Assembly: GCF_020042665.1 (NCBI RefSeq)
Contig: NZ_CP083376.1
Span: 4,190,001-4,254,000, forward strand
Origin: Pseudoxanthomonas sp. X-1
GTDB lineage: Bacteria; Pseudomonadota; Gammaproteobacteria; Xanthomonadales; Xanthomonadaceae
Reading direction: 5' to 3'
DNA length: 64,000 nt
Numbering within the stretch: the stretch's first letter is position 1; each line of letters starts with the position of its first letter. Below, one piece after another: positions 21,801-29,867 of this stretch. Both the position numbers and the translations under genes were made by a program. Under the pieces are notes generated by a model that was not told where the DNA came from, ran no database searches, and worked only from the letters and a program-made list of their open reading frames with translations.

Positions 21801-22326
21801 CGAACAGCGCGGCGAACAGCGCCATCAGCAGCGCCACGTACAGCGCCGGATCGTGGAAGAAGCCGGTCGTCTCCGGGTTGTGCCCGGTCAGCACGCCCAG
21901 GCTCATCGCCACGGCCTTGTACTGCAGGGCCAGATAGGGGATGACGCCGAACAGCGCGATCAGCGTTACCAGCGCGGCCAGCCGGCGCGAGCGCCCGTAG
22001 CGCGAGGAGATGAAGTCGGAAATGGACACGATGTTGTGGCTGCGCGCCAACAGCGCCAGCCGCTCGATCATGCGCCAGGCGAACAGCATCAGCAGCAGCG
22101 GGCCCAGGTAGATCGGCAGGTAGCTCAGCCCGTGGCGCACCGCCGTTCCCACCGCGCCATAGAAGGTCCACGACGAGCAGTACACCGCCAGCGCCGCCGA
22201 GTAGATCATCGGGCGCAGCCAGCGCAGGTTGGGATACAGCCGATAGCGGTCCCCCAGCCACGCCACGCCGAACAGCACCGCGGCATAGGCGACGGAAATC
22301 CCCAACAGGACCCAGCCTGAAATCAT
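18880..22326 (-). CDS. crbS: Sodium/solute-symporter hybrid histidine kinase, CrbS type
   Basis: A 1148-residue kinase. Residues about 1-500 form an SSS-family symporter-like domain with some 12-13 membrane segments (ISGWVLLGISVAYAAVLFGV, then VYCSSWTFYGAVGTAVRHG). A PAS domain follows (about 610-720), then HisKA with phospho-acceptor His795 in ISHDVLQPLN, an HATPase domain with NFIANALRYT, and a C-terminal receiver with Asp1078 in MLVDYHLHD. This layout matches CrbS/MxtR (CbrA-related) kinases, which pair with a LuxR-type regulator (CrbR/ErdR) to control acetyl-CoA synthetase. Such a regulator lies beside acs at 52046. The start has AAGGA 6 nt upstream. Pairing is inferred; a distant CbrA paralogue is the alternative. 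Confidence 0.88.
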   Translation of the reverse strand: MISGWVLLGISVAYAAVLFGVAWLGDRYRLYPNLRWLRPMIYSAALAVYCSSWTFYGAVGTAVRHGLSYLPIYLGPLLLMLFAWRMIERLALLARSHNIVSISDFISSRYGRSRRLAALVTLIALFGVIPYLALQYKAVAMSLGVLTGHNPETTGFFHDPALYVALLMALFAALFGTRQVDATEHHHGMMAALALESVVKLVALVAVGLVSWQWLSARDQPLGEAARTLFESQPPAGFLTQTLLGFLAILCLPRQFQVAVVECGDVGDVRRARWMFGAYLVIISLMVVPIATAGVELFGGHGAQAGDTFVLALPLAIGQDKLAMAAYIGGFSAATGMVIVASIALATMISNDLVMPILLRRGWGERHDAADVATRVLWVRRVTILVLALCAYAYHRGSNGDSTLASYGLIAFAAVAQFAPALIGGLYWRGASKRGVELGMAAGFAVWGYTLLLPTLSASGWLGPEWLETGPFGISWLKPQQLFNLSGWDPLTHGTFWSLLLNTGTMMLVSARWRPSLDERLRIVPFLDPYAQRRALIASEWPGNVRVADLMSLAQRVVGERHASRAFAEQARELGRELKLDANADRAWVQFTERLLASAIGAASARLVLTSVLRGSGMELGEVVAVLDEAGQELRFNREILSSTLENISSGVSVVDPEMRLVAWNRRYQTMFGYPEGMLYVGRPVADLIRYNAERGELGEGDVEEQIAKRIGYMRAGSPHVFERTRSDGQVIEMRGQPLPGGGYVTSYNDVTEFKRVELALLEANENLEQRVAQRSEEAESAQQSKSRFLAAISHDVLQPLNAARLFTSALRESGGDAAEQVRLAERVDASLRAAEELLDGLLDVSRMDHNRLRAELTDFDAAEVMRELAAQYAPVAAGRGLQLRVHVRDRAPVRSDRRLLRRVLQNFIANALRYTRSGRIVLGMRGRGAQLELQVWDTGPGIPPQHMRQIFDEFQRYQQPFDWGEQGLGLGLSICQRISRVLDAPLDARSNVGKGSMFSITVPRAASISARPAVPRRMPASDSLTGLKVLCVDNDQEILDGMRVLLGRWGVNVVTAATVDAALERVVAEAPAVMLVDYHLHDRLEGLDTLDALRAASPGPIAGALLTADGRDELKAEARERGYRLLTKPVKPASLRAFLAAHGAAAR

Positions 22327-22390
22327 CGTGTTCCTTAGGATGTGCTGCGCGCGGACGGCGCGCCCGGCGGCCAGTGTACTGAGCGGCGTC

Positions 22391-22498
22391 GGGAAAGCCC
22401 CAGCGCCGCCGTGGCGGCTCCCACGAAGGCGCCGGCTGACAGCGCCGCGCTCGTGGTGGGAGCCGGCATGCCGGCGATGGGCTCTCCCGGGGAAGCCC
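22391..22498. repeat. Two REP-like half palindromes, family 1
   Basis: 22391-22424 is a right arm (GGGAAAGCCCCAGCGCCGCC and onward to CTCCCAC), and 22456-22498 is a left arm (GTGGGAGCCGGCATGCCGGC and onward to GGAAGCCC). They lie in opposite order to the full copy at 3288-3356, as in a partly decayed doublet. Confidence 0.6.
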
Positions 22499-22575
22499 AG
22501 CGCAGCCACTGGCCCTGAAAGCCACGAGGGCCGCTTCCACAGGGGCGCTGGCTGACAGCCGCCAGCCACTTCCTG

Positions 22576-22664
22576 CCGTCATTCCCGCGGAGGCGGGAAT
22601 CCAGGGACTTCGCGCGAGGGCTCAAGGCGCTGGGTTCCCGCGTCGGCGGGAACGACTGTGTTGA
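22576..22664. repeat. Paired GTCATTCCCGCG-type palindromes, family 3
   Basis: The left unit (GTCATTCCCGCGGAGGCGGG and onward to AATCCAG) is itself a small hairpin. The right unit (CTGGGTTCCCGCGTCGGCGG and onward to GAACGAC) is its inverted partner about 25 bp away. A related single unit is at 60245-60270. The rest of the 431-bp gap (22327-22757) holds only repeats as far as I can see. Confidence 0.6.
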
Positions 22665-22686
22665 GGCTTTGCCACGCTCGTGCTTT

Positions 22687-22713
22687 GTGGGGAGCCGCCA
22701 TGGCGGCCCCCAC
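22687..22713. repeat. Short REP-like hairpin, family 1
   Basis: GTGGGGAGCCGCCATGGCGG continuing to CCCCCAC, a near-perfect hairpin. It lies 45 bp past the stop of the minus-strand colS-like gene and may stabilise or end that transcript. Confidence 0.5.
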
Positions 22714-22757
22714 CACGCAGGTTGGCTTCCTGCCGCAGCGCCGGTGGCGCCGCCAAA

Positions 22758-24021
22758 CTAATCTTCCGCGCAGAACCGCAGCCGGGCCACCGTGCCGCGC
22801 CCGAGGTCCGACTCGATCCGCAGCTGCCAGCCCAGGTGTTCGCACAGGCGGGCGATCAGGTCCAGGCCGATGCCGCCGCCGTCGCGGCCGCCGCCGCGCG
22901 CCATGCGGCTGTAGACGGCGCTGATCTCCTCGGGCGACATGCCGTGCCCGGGGTCGCGGATGACCACGGTGGCGCCGGGTTCCAGGCCCACCTCGATGCG
23001 GCCGCGGTCGCTGTTCTCCACCGCGTTGCGCAGCAGGTTGCCGATGGCGGCCTGGACGATGGCCAGCGGTGCGTGGATCACGCACTCGGTCATGGGCGCG
23101 ACCACCAGCTCCAGGTCGCGGCCCTCGGTCAGGTGCTGGTGATCGGCCACCACCTCGGGGATCAGGTCCTGCAGCGCGACCAGGTCGGCGTTGCGCGTCA
23201 GCCGCGACGGGTCCTTGGCCAGCACCAGCAGCAGCGAGATCAGCTGCTCGACCTTGCGCGCGGTGCGGCGCACGCGCAGCAGCGGCGCGCGCACGGCCGG
23301 CGGCAGTTCCGGGTGTTCCAGCGCCAGGTCGTTGGCGCCGGCGATCACCGCCACCGGGGTGCGCAGCTCGTGGCTGGCGCTGTCGATGAAGGCGCGCTCG
23401 CGCTCGACGAAGCGCGCATTGCGCTCCAGGTAACCGTTGAACGCCTCGCCGATCACGCGCAGCTCCTCGCTGGCGTCGGCCGGCACGTCGATGCGCGCCT
23501 GGGTCGCGTCCGGGCGCAGCCCGGCGATCTGTCGCGCCATCGCGCTCAGCGGCTGCACCGCCCGGCCCAGGCCGAGGGCCATCAGCAGGCCGAAGATGAT
23601 GATCGCCACCGCCGCGGTCATCACCGTGGAGAAGGTGACCCAACCCTCGACGCCCTCGAAGCGGGTCAGGTCCAGGGCCAGGGCCAGCCGCCCGAACTGG
23701 GTGTCCTCCACCAGCACCACGTGCTTGATGCCGCCGATGAGGAAGTCGTCGTGCAGCCCGGGCTTGAGCCTGGCCAGCGCCGGCGGCACGTTGGCGTCGC
23801 GCTGCAGGAAGTACATGTGCTCGGCCGGATCGTCGATCCAGTTGTAGCCCGGATCGGCGCGGCGCCGCTCGACGAAGTGCTGCAGGTCCGAGCGCATCAG
23901 CGAGCGCCAGACCTGGCGCTCGGCATGCTCGTTGACGATCTCCCCGCCGATGACCACCGCGGCGGTGACCACCACCAGGTACACCAGCGCCCAGCGCAGC
24001 AGGCGCGCGCGCAGCGAGGAT

Positions 24022-24032
<11 letters not shown>
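22758..24032 (-). CDS. colS: Sensor histidine kinase, ColS-like
   Basis: A 424-residue membrane kinase: one N-terminal segment (ALVYLVVVTAAVVIGG), a periplasmic sensor of about 100 residues rich in acidic and Arg residues (EHAERQVWRSLMRSDLQHFVE), a second segment near 135-155, a HAMP-like linker, HisKA with His221 in DSASHELRTPVAVI and an HATPase domain (NLLRNAVENS). ColS proteins sense Zn or Fe(III) through Glu residues in the periplasmic part; candidates are visible here, but ligands cannot be assigned. It overlaps the upstream regulator gene by 11 bp, and the pair diverges from pap2-eptA, a known kind of target for ColRS. Symbol assignment rests on context and the periplasmic pattern. Confidence 0.88.
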
Positions 24033-24717
<685 letters not shown>

Positions 24718-24873
24718 GGCGAGAATCCTTGCACGGGGGCCGCCGGCAGGAATGCGGGCGGCAGGGGGCGCATGATGCATGGCCCGGCGTCGGAAAGCCG
24801 TCCGGGCGCGCCGGCCGATTGTCCCATATGCTCCGCCCGCTGAACGCCATTGCCAGGGATGCCAGGTTCCGAC

Positions 24874-25659
24874 ATGTCTCCGACACCACCCGGCACAGCA
24901 TCGTCCGCGCTTCCCTTGCACCGCGCGCCCTCCATGCAGATGCCCGCCGTTTCCCGCCCGCGCGCGTCGTTGGCCGCCCGCTTCCATCCCGATCTGCTGC
25001 TGTGGGGCCCGCTGTGTGCGGCGGCCGTGGCCATCGCGCTCTTGCAGGGCGCCGGCGGCGATCTGTGGCTGGCCGACCATGTCTACGCCTGGGAAGGCGG
25101 GCGCTGGGCGCTGCAGCACGCCTGGGCGACCGAGACGCTGGTGCACCAGTGGGGCAAGCGCGCCGACGTGGTGGCCTGGCTGACCCTGGCGGCGCTGCGC
25201 ATCGTGCTGTCGCGCGAGCCCTCGACCCGCGCCTGGTGGCGGCCGCTGGACTATCTGCTGGTCGCCTCGCTGGCCGGGCCGCTGCTGGTGTCGTGGATGA
25301 AGTCTTGGACCGACGTGGACTGCCCCTGGGACCTGGCCCGTTACGGCGGCACGCACGCGTACGTGGAGCTGTTGCAGTCGCGTCCGGCGGGCTATGGCCC
25401 GGGCCAGTGCTTTCCGGCCGGGCATGCCAGCGCCGCCTATGGCTGGGTGGCGCTGTTCTTCGGCCTGGGCGCGGTGCGGCCGCGCTGGGGCCGGATCGGC
25501 CTGGCGGCGGCGCTGGGCGCGGGCCTGCTGTTCGGGCTGAGCCAGCAGCTGCGCGGGGCGCACTTCGCCTCGCACGACATCGCCGCGGTGGCGGTGTGCT
25601 GGACGGTGGCCTGGGTGCTGGCGCGGCTGATGCTGCCCCGCATGGACGCCACGGCTTGA
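24874..25659 (+). CDS. PAP2-family phosphatase, probable lipid-linked (LpxE/LpxT-like)
   Basis: A membrane phosphatase of about 261 residues with the three acid-phosphatase blocks: KSWTDVDCPWDL (block 1 with Lys), CFPAGHASAAYGW (block 2, variant of PSGH) and LRGAHFASHDIAA (block 3 with catalytic His and Asp). The CPWDL variant is found in PAP2 proteins encoded next to EptA, which are thought to act on undecaprenyl-pyrophosphate or lipid A phosphates in the periplasm. Several starts are possible (TTG 24850, ATG 24859, 24874, 24934); I took 24874, where a CAGG precedes by about 8 nt. The eptA-like gene follows immediately, probably in one transcript controlled by the divergent colRS-like pair. 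Confidence 0.87.
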   Translation: MSPTPPGTASSALPLHRAPSMQMPAVSRPRASLAARFHPDLLLWGPLCAAAVAIALLQGAGGDLWLADHVYAWEGGRWALQHAWATETLVHQWGKRADVVAWLTLAALRIVLSREPSTRAWWRPLDYLLVASLAGPLLVSWMKSWTDVDCPWDLARYGGTHAYVELLQSRPAGYGPGQCFPAGHASAAYGWVALFFGLGAVRPRWGRIGLAAALGAGLLFGLSQQLRGAHFASHDIAAVAVCWTVAWVLARLMLPRMDATA

Positions 25660-25661
25660 AC

Positions 25662-27335
25662 GTGCAGCTGAGCGCGCCACACGCCCGCCTGCGGCTGCCG
25701 GCCTGGCTCGGCCGCCGCCCGCTGCTGTCCAGCGATGCGCTGGTGGTGCTGGCCAGCCTGTACTTCGCCTGCTTCAGCAATGCGCGCTTCTGGTCGGCGG
25801 CGATCACCTCGCCCAGGCAGCAGTGGCCGATGGCGCTGGCGCTCCTGGTGCTGCTGGTCGGCCTGCACGTGCTGCTGCTGGGCCTGCTGGTGACCCGCCG
25901 CAGCGCGCGGCCGCTGCTGACGGTGATCGTGCTGGTCACCGCGGCGGCCTCGCACTTCATGGTGAAGTTCGGCCTGTACCTGGACGCGGACATGGTCCGC
26001 AACGTGCTGGCGACCGACCGGCGCGAATCCTCGGAACTGCTCACGCCTTCGCTGCTGCTGCCGCTGCTGCTGGCCCTGATTCCGGTGACGCTGCTGTGGC
26101 GCGTGCAGCTGGTCCAGCGCCCGCTGAAGGTCGCCCTGCTGCGCCGCGGCGCACTGCTGGGCGGCGCGGCGCTGGCGTGCGCACTGGCGGCCATGGCCGC
26201 CTACCAGCCGCTGGCGGCGCTGATGCGCAACCAGCACGACCTGCGCTACCTGGCCGCGCCCGGCAACTGGATGATCTCGCTGGCGCGCGTGACCCTGGCC
26301 GGCCCACCCGGCGACAAGCAGCCCAAGCAGCCCATCGGCCTGGACGCGGTGCAGCTGCCGCTGCGCCCGGCGGGCGCCAAGCCGCGCCTGCTGGTGCTGG
26401 TGGTCGGCGAGACCGCCCGCGCGCAGAACTGGGGACTGAACGGCTACGCGCGCGACACCACCCCGGAGCTGCGCCAGGCCGGGGTGATCAACTTCCCCAA
26501 TACCAGCTCCTGCGGGACGGCCACCGAGGTCTCGGTGCCGTGCATGTTCTCGCCCTGGGGCCGGGCCAACTACGACGAGGCCAGGATCCGCAGCCACCAG
26601 TCGCTGCTGCACGTGCTGGACCACGCCGGCGTCGGCGTGGTGTGGCGCGACAACCAGGCCGGCTGCAAGGGCGTGTGCGAAGGCCTGCCGTTCCAGTCGG
26701 TGACCGAGTCGACCGATCCGGCGTTCTGCAACGGCACGCGCTGCTTCGACGGCATCCTGCTCAAGGACCTGGACGGCGCGCTCAGGCTGGCCAAGACCAA
26801 GGGCGGCGACCGCGTGCTGGTGCTGCACATGCTGGGCAACCACGGCCCGAGCTACTACGACCGCTATCCGCCAGCGTTCGCCCGCTTCGCCCCGGCCTGC
26901 CAGCAGGCCGACCTGGGCCTCTGCACGCGCGAGCAGATCGTCAACGCCTACGACAACGCGCTGACCTACACCGACCACGTGCTGGCCAGCGCCATCGCCC
27001 AGCTGGCCGCGCGCACCGATGTGGACAGCGCGCTGCTGTACGTCTCCGACCACGGCGAGTCGCTGGGCGAGAAGGGCCTGTACCTGCATGGCGTGCCCTA
27101 CGCCATCGCCCCGCGCGAGCAGACCCACGTGCCGATGGTGATGTGGTTCGGCGACGGCTTCGCCCGCGACGAGGGGCTGGACGTGCAGTGCCTGCGCCAG
27201 CAGGCCGATGCGCCGGCCAGCCACGACAACCTGTTCTCGTCGGTGCTGGGGCTGATGGACGTCAAGACGTCGGTGTACGACCGGTCGCGGGATCTGTTTG
27301 CGCCGTGCAGGAGCAAGGTCGTGGCGAGCAAGTAA
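25662..27335 (+). CDS. eptA: Phosphoethanolamine-lipid A transferase, EptA/MCR family
   Basis: A protein of about 557 residues: five hydrophobic segments in the first 180 residues, then a periplasmic sulfatase-fold catalytic domain. Metal and catalytic motifs are VVGETARAQN (Glu), SCGTATEVSVPCMFS (nucleophile Thr near 286-288), LHMLGNHGPSYY (His) and YVSDHGESLGE (Asp-His). Paired cysteines in the catalytic domain match the disulfides of the family. The enzyme adds phosphoethanolamine to lipid A phosphates and lowers polymyxin binding. The start is a GTG at 25662, 2 bp after the upstream stop; a TTG at 25656 overlapping that stop is equally possible. Structured element copy 2 begins just after its stop. 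Confidence 0.93.
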   Translation: MQLSAPHARLRLPAWLGRRPLLSSDALVVLASLYFACFSNARFWSAAITSPRQQWPMALALLVLLVGLHVLLLGLLVTRRSARPLLTVIVLVTAAASHFMVKFGLYLDADMVRNVLATDRRESSELLTPSLLLPLLLALIPVTLLWRVQLVQRPLKVALLRRGALLGGAALACALAAMAAYQPLAALMRNQHDLRYLAAPGNWMISLARVTLAGPPGDKQPKQPIGLDAVQLPLRPAGAKPRLLVLVVGETARAQNWGLNGYARDTTPELRQAGVINFPNTSSCGTATEVSVPCMFSPWGRANYDEARIRSHQSLLHVLDHAGVGVVWRDNQAGCKGVCEGLPFQSVTESTDPAFCNGTRCFDGILLKDLDGALRLAKTKGGDRVLVLHMLGNHGPSYYDRYPPAFARFAPACQQADLGLCTREQIVNAYDNALTYTDHVLASAIAQLAARTDVDSALLYVSDHGESLGEKGLYLHGVPYAIAPREQTHVPMVMWFGDGFARDEGLDVQCLRQQADAPASHDNLFSSVLGLMDVKTSVYDRSRDLFAPCRSKVVASK

Positions 27336-27341
27336 CGCACA

Positions 27342-27427
27342 GCTGTTGCTGTTGCTTCGGCTGTTGCTGTTGCTTCGGCTGTTGCCTTGCTTCGGCCGTT
27401 GCCTTGCTTCGGCTGTTGCTGTTGCTT
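27342..27427 (+). repeat. GTTGCT-type hexamer tract, copy 2
   Basis: About 86 bp of GCTGTTGCTGTTGCTTCG-type units with CTTCGG interruptions, starting 7 bp after the eptA stop and running up to the structured element. Confidence 0.8.
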
Positions 27428-27429
27428 CC

Positions 27430-27648
27430 CTGTCTGAGCCGTAAAGCGAGCCGAGCATCGCAGGAAGACGGGGCCGAAGAGGGGCCCTGTTTGAGCGAAG
27501 CGAGTTTGGGCCCCGTGCCCCGTCTTCCGAGAAGCGCAGGGGACCGCCGCGCAGCGGCGGCTCGCGTCCCGGCGAGAAGCGGTTTTGGCTACTTTTGACA
27601 AGACAAAAGTAGCTCGCGCGGCGAAGCCGTGCGAAAGCTTTGCTTTTA
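27430..27648 (+). ncRNA. Four-hairpin structured 3' UTR element, copy 2 (after eptA)
   Basis: Same start (CTGTCTGAGCC) as copy 1. Hairpin 1: 27463-27474 (GGAAGACGGGGC) pairs perfectly with 27517-27528. The inner stem is 27482-27487 (GGGCCC) with 27508-27513 around the identical 20-nt loop at 27488-27507. Hairpin 3 is 27588-27597 with 27604-27613, hairpin 4 is 27614-27634. Compared with copy 1 the main stem has changed on both sides so that pairing is kept, whereas loop, internal loop and linkers are identical. Nothing coding is convincing here. Confidence 0.6.
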
Positions 27649-27759
27649 AAAGCGCCTGCATGGCAGTCAAGTTTTGCTTGCAAATTAAATGCAAGTTTGG
27701 TCAGCGAACTGGCATTGGCTCTGGTAGGAATAAGGCAACGCGCCTGCGGCGCGCCAAGT

Positions 27760-27987
27760 GCAAAGCTTTCGCGCCTGCGGCGCGACTTCCTTTTGTCTTG
27801 TCAAAAGGAAGCAAAACCGCTTCTCGCCGGGCCCCGAAGAGGGGGTAAAACGCACGCCGACGCTACGCGTCGGTCCCCTGCGCTTCTCGCAAAGCAGGGC
27901 ACGGCGCCCAAACTCGCTTCGCTCAAACAGGGCGCCTCTTCGGCCCTGCTTTGCTGCGGTGCTCGGCGTGCTTTACGGCTCAGACAG
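27760..27987 (-). ncRNA. Four-hairpin structured 3' UTR element, copy 3 (after zapE)
   Basis: Reads on the minus strand behind zapE. Hairpin 1: 27954-27943 (GCAAAGCAGGGC) with 27900-27889, inner stem 27935-27930 (GCGCCC) with 27909-27904 and the same 20-nt loop (27929-27910). Hairpin 2 is CCGACGCGTAGCGTCGG (27873-27857), against CCGCCGCGCAGCGGCGG in copies 1 and 2. Hairpin 3 is CTTCCTTTTG with CAAAAGGAAG around ACAAGA. Hairpin 4 is TCGCGCCGCAGGCGCGA. A short extra stretch near 27826-27856 separates hairpins 2 and 3. It faces copy 2 tail to tail across about 110 bp of less GC-rich sequence (27649-27759). Confidence 0.6.
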
Positions 27988-27991
27988 GGAG

Positions 27992-28025
27992 GCAACGGCA
28001 ACAGCCGAAGCAACAGCAACAGCCC
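27992..28025 (-). repeat. GTTGCT-type hexamer tract, copy 3
   Basis: On the minus strand GGGCTGTTGCTGTTGCTTCG and further GTTGCC units, about 34 bp, starting 20 bp after the zapE stop. Confidence 0.75.
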
Positions 28026-28045
28026 AGCCGCACGGCACCCAACCC

Positions 28046-29149
28046 CTACCCGCGATGCGCGGTCGCCAGATACTCGGCGCTCTGCATTTCGATCAGCCGC
28101 GAGGCGGTGCGCTCGAACGCCCCCGCCAGGCGCGTGCCCGCATACAGCGCGACTGGCAAGGCCGCCGCGGTGCAGACCAGCTTGACGTGGCGGTCGTAGA
28201 CCTCGTCGATCAGGTTGACGAAGCGGCGCGCCGCGTCCTCGTTCATGCGGTCGAAGGTCGGGATGCCGCCCACCAGCAGGGTCTGGAACTCGGTCGCCAG
28301 CGCGATGTAGTCGCTGGCCGCGCGCGGGCCCTCGCACAGTTCGGCGAAGTCGAACCAGGCCAGGTCCTTGCTGCGACCCCGCATGGCGATGGAGCGGCCG
28401 TCGATCTGGATCTCGTCGCGCTGCGCCGCGGCGCCGGCCAGCTCCTGCCAGCGCCCGGCCAGCCAGGCCTCGCTGTCGGCATCCAGCGGCGCGCGATACA
28501 CCGGCGAGCGGGTCAGCGCGCGCAGGCGATAGTCCTGCTCGCCTTCGGCGTACAGCACCACGCAGTGCCGCACCAGCAGGTCGATCGCCGGCAGGAAGCG
28601 CTCGCGCTGTAGCCCGTCCTTGTAGAGGTTCTCGGGCGCGGTGTTGGAGGTGGTCACCAGGGTCACGCCCTGGGCGAACAGGCGCTCGAGCAGGCGACCC
28701 AGCAGCATCGCATCGCCGATGTCGGTGACGAAGAACTCGTCCAGCACCAGCACGCGCAAGGAATCCTTCCAGTCCTGGGCGATGCGCGCCAGCGGATCGG
28801 CCTGGCCGGCGTGCTCGCGCAGCTTGTCGTGGATGTCGCGCATGAAGCGGTGGAAGTGGATGCGCCGCTTCTGCCGGATCGGCAGGCCTTCGTAGAACAG
28901 GTCCACCAGGAAGGTCTTGCCGCGCCCCACGCCGCCCCAGAAGTACAGGCCGCGCACGGCCTGGGGCTTCTTCCAGAACGCCGAGAGCCGGTCCAGGAAG
29001 CCGTCCTGCGCCTCGTCGCACAGCTCGGTGTGGATGCGGTCCAGCTCGGCCAGGGCCGCGTGCTGGGCCGGATCGTCGCTCCACTGCCCGGCCCGGGCGC
29101 CCTGCGCGTACCGCCGCGAGGGCAACAGGTCCACCTGCGGGGCGCTCAC
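28046..29149 (-). CDS. zapE: AFG1-family ATPase, cell division protein ZapE
   Basis: A 367-residue P-loop ATPase. Walker A is GGVGRGKT in LYFWGGVGRGKTFLVDLF, Walker B is VLVLDEFFVTDIGDA, and a sensor region is VTLVTTSNTAPENLYKDGLQ. The N-terminus PQVDLLPSRRYAQGAR and the block RLIEMQSAEYL are typical. ZapE acts at the division ring under stress in E. coli; its mitochondrial relative AFG1/LACE1 is linked to protein quality control. The GTG start at 29147-29149 overlaps the TGA of the hydrolase gene (GTGA). Structured element copy 3 lies after its stop. Confidence 0.94.
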   Translation of the reverse strand: MSAPQVDLLPSRRYAQGARAGQWSDDPAQHAALAELDRIHTELCDEAQDGFLDRLSAFWKKPQAVRGLYFWGGVGRGKTFLVDLFYEGLPIRQKRRIHFHRFMRDIHDKLREHAGQADPLARIAQDWKDSLRVLVLDEFFVTDIGDAMLLGRLLERLFAQGVTLVTTSNTAPENLYKDGLQRERFLPAIDLLVRHCVVLYAEGEQDYRLRALTRSPVYRAPLDADSEAWLAGRWQELAGAAAQRDEIQIDGRSIAMRGRSKDLAWFDFAELCEGPRAASDYIALATEFQTLLVGGIPTFDRMNEDAARRFVNLIDEVYDRHVKLVCTAAALPVALYAGTRLAGAFERTASRLIEMQSAEYLATAHRG

Positions 29150-29817
29150 GCGCCGGCCGCCGGCAGCCAGCCCTTGACCGCGTGCTGGAGGGCGCCGCGC
29201 AGGTCGATCAGCTTGCGGTGGAAGAAGTGGCTGGTGTCGGGCATGCGCACCAGCGTGTGCGGGGCGCGCTCGCCGATCTCGGCGAGCCAGCCGTACACCG
29301 CCTGCGGGTCGACGATCTCATCGGCCTCGCCCTGGATCACCAGCCAGTGCGCCGGCGGATGGATCTCCGAGAAGTCCCAGCGCCCGGCCGGCGGGGCGAT
29401 GGAGATCAGCACCTTGGGCCGCAGCGCGCCGGCGGCCTTCAGCGAAACGTAGGCGCCGAAGCTGAAGCCCACCAGCCACAGCGCCGCGCGTGGGCGCATC
29501 ACCCGCACCCACTCGACCACCGCGGCCAGGTCGTCCTGCTCGCCCTGGCCGTCGTCGAAGCTGCCTTCCGAGGCGCCGACGCCGCGGAAGTTGAAGCGCA
29601 CCGTCGGCACGCCCAGCTCGCGCAGGGCGCGCGCGGCCATGGTCACGACCTTGTTGTGCAGGCTGCCGCCCTCGGTGGACAGCGGATGGCAGACCACGGC
29701 CACGACCGGCAGCTGGGCCGCGTCGGGCGCGGGGAAGTCGACGGCCACCTCCAGCGCGCCGGCCGGGCCGGCCAGCTGCAGGACGGCGTCCTGGGTGGGG
29801 AATTCGGGCAGGGACAT
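29146..29817 (-). CDS. Alpha/beta hydrolase (COG2945-like)
   Basis: A 223-residue cytoplasmic hydrolase. Family blocks are VVCHPLSTEGGSLHNKVV, RFNFRGVGASEGSFDDGQGE and the nucleophile elbow GFSFGAYVSL with catalytic Ser. The Asp is in QGEADEIVDP and the His in DTSHFFHRKL. The RFNFRGVGxSEG block is typical of the small hydrolases often annotated as serine or prolyl-type peptidases. Substrate is unknown. It overlaps zapE downstream and is probably in its operon. Confidence 0.9.
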   Translation of the reverse strand: MSLPEFPTQDAVLQLAGPAGALEVAVDFPAPDAAQLPVVAVVCHPLSTEGGSLHNKVVTMAARALRELGVPTVRFNFRGVGASEGSFDDGQGEQDDLAAVVEWVRVMRPRAALWLVGFSFGAYVSLKAAGALRPKVLISIAPPAGRWDFSEIHPPAHWLVIQGEADEIVDPQAVYGWLAEIGERAPHTLVRMPDTSHFFHRKLIDLRGALQHAVKGWLPAAGA

Positions 29818-29867
29818 GCGCCCATGATACCGCCGCGCCGCAGCATGGCCGCGACACGGCGCTCGCC

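Noticed and set aside
18223..22320. Long plus-strand frame opposite the hybrid kinase
   Set aside because: Same GC artefact; the kinase on the other strand has all its motifs.
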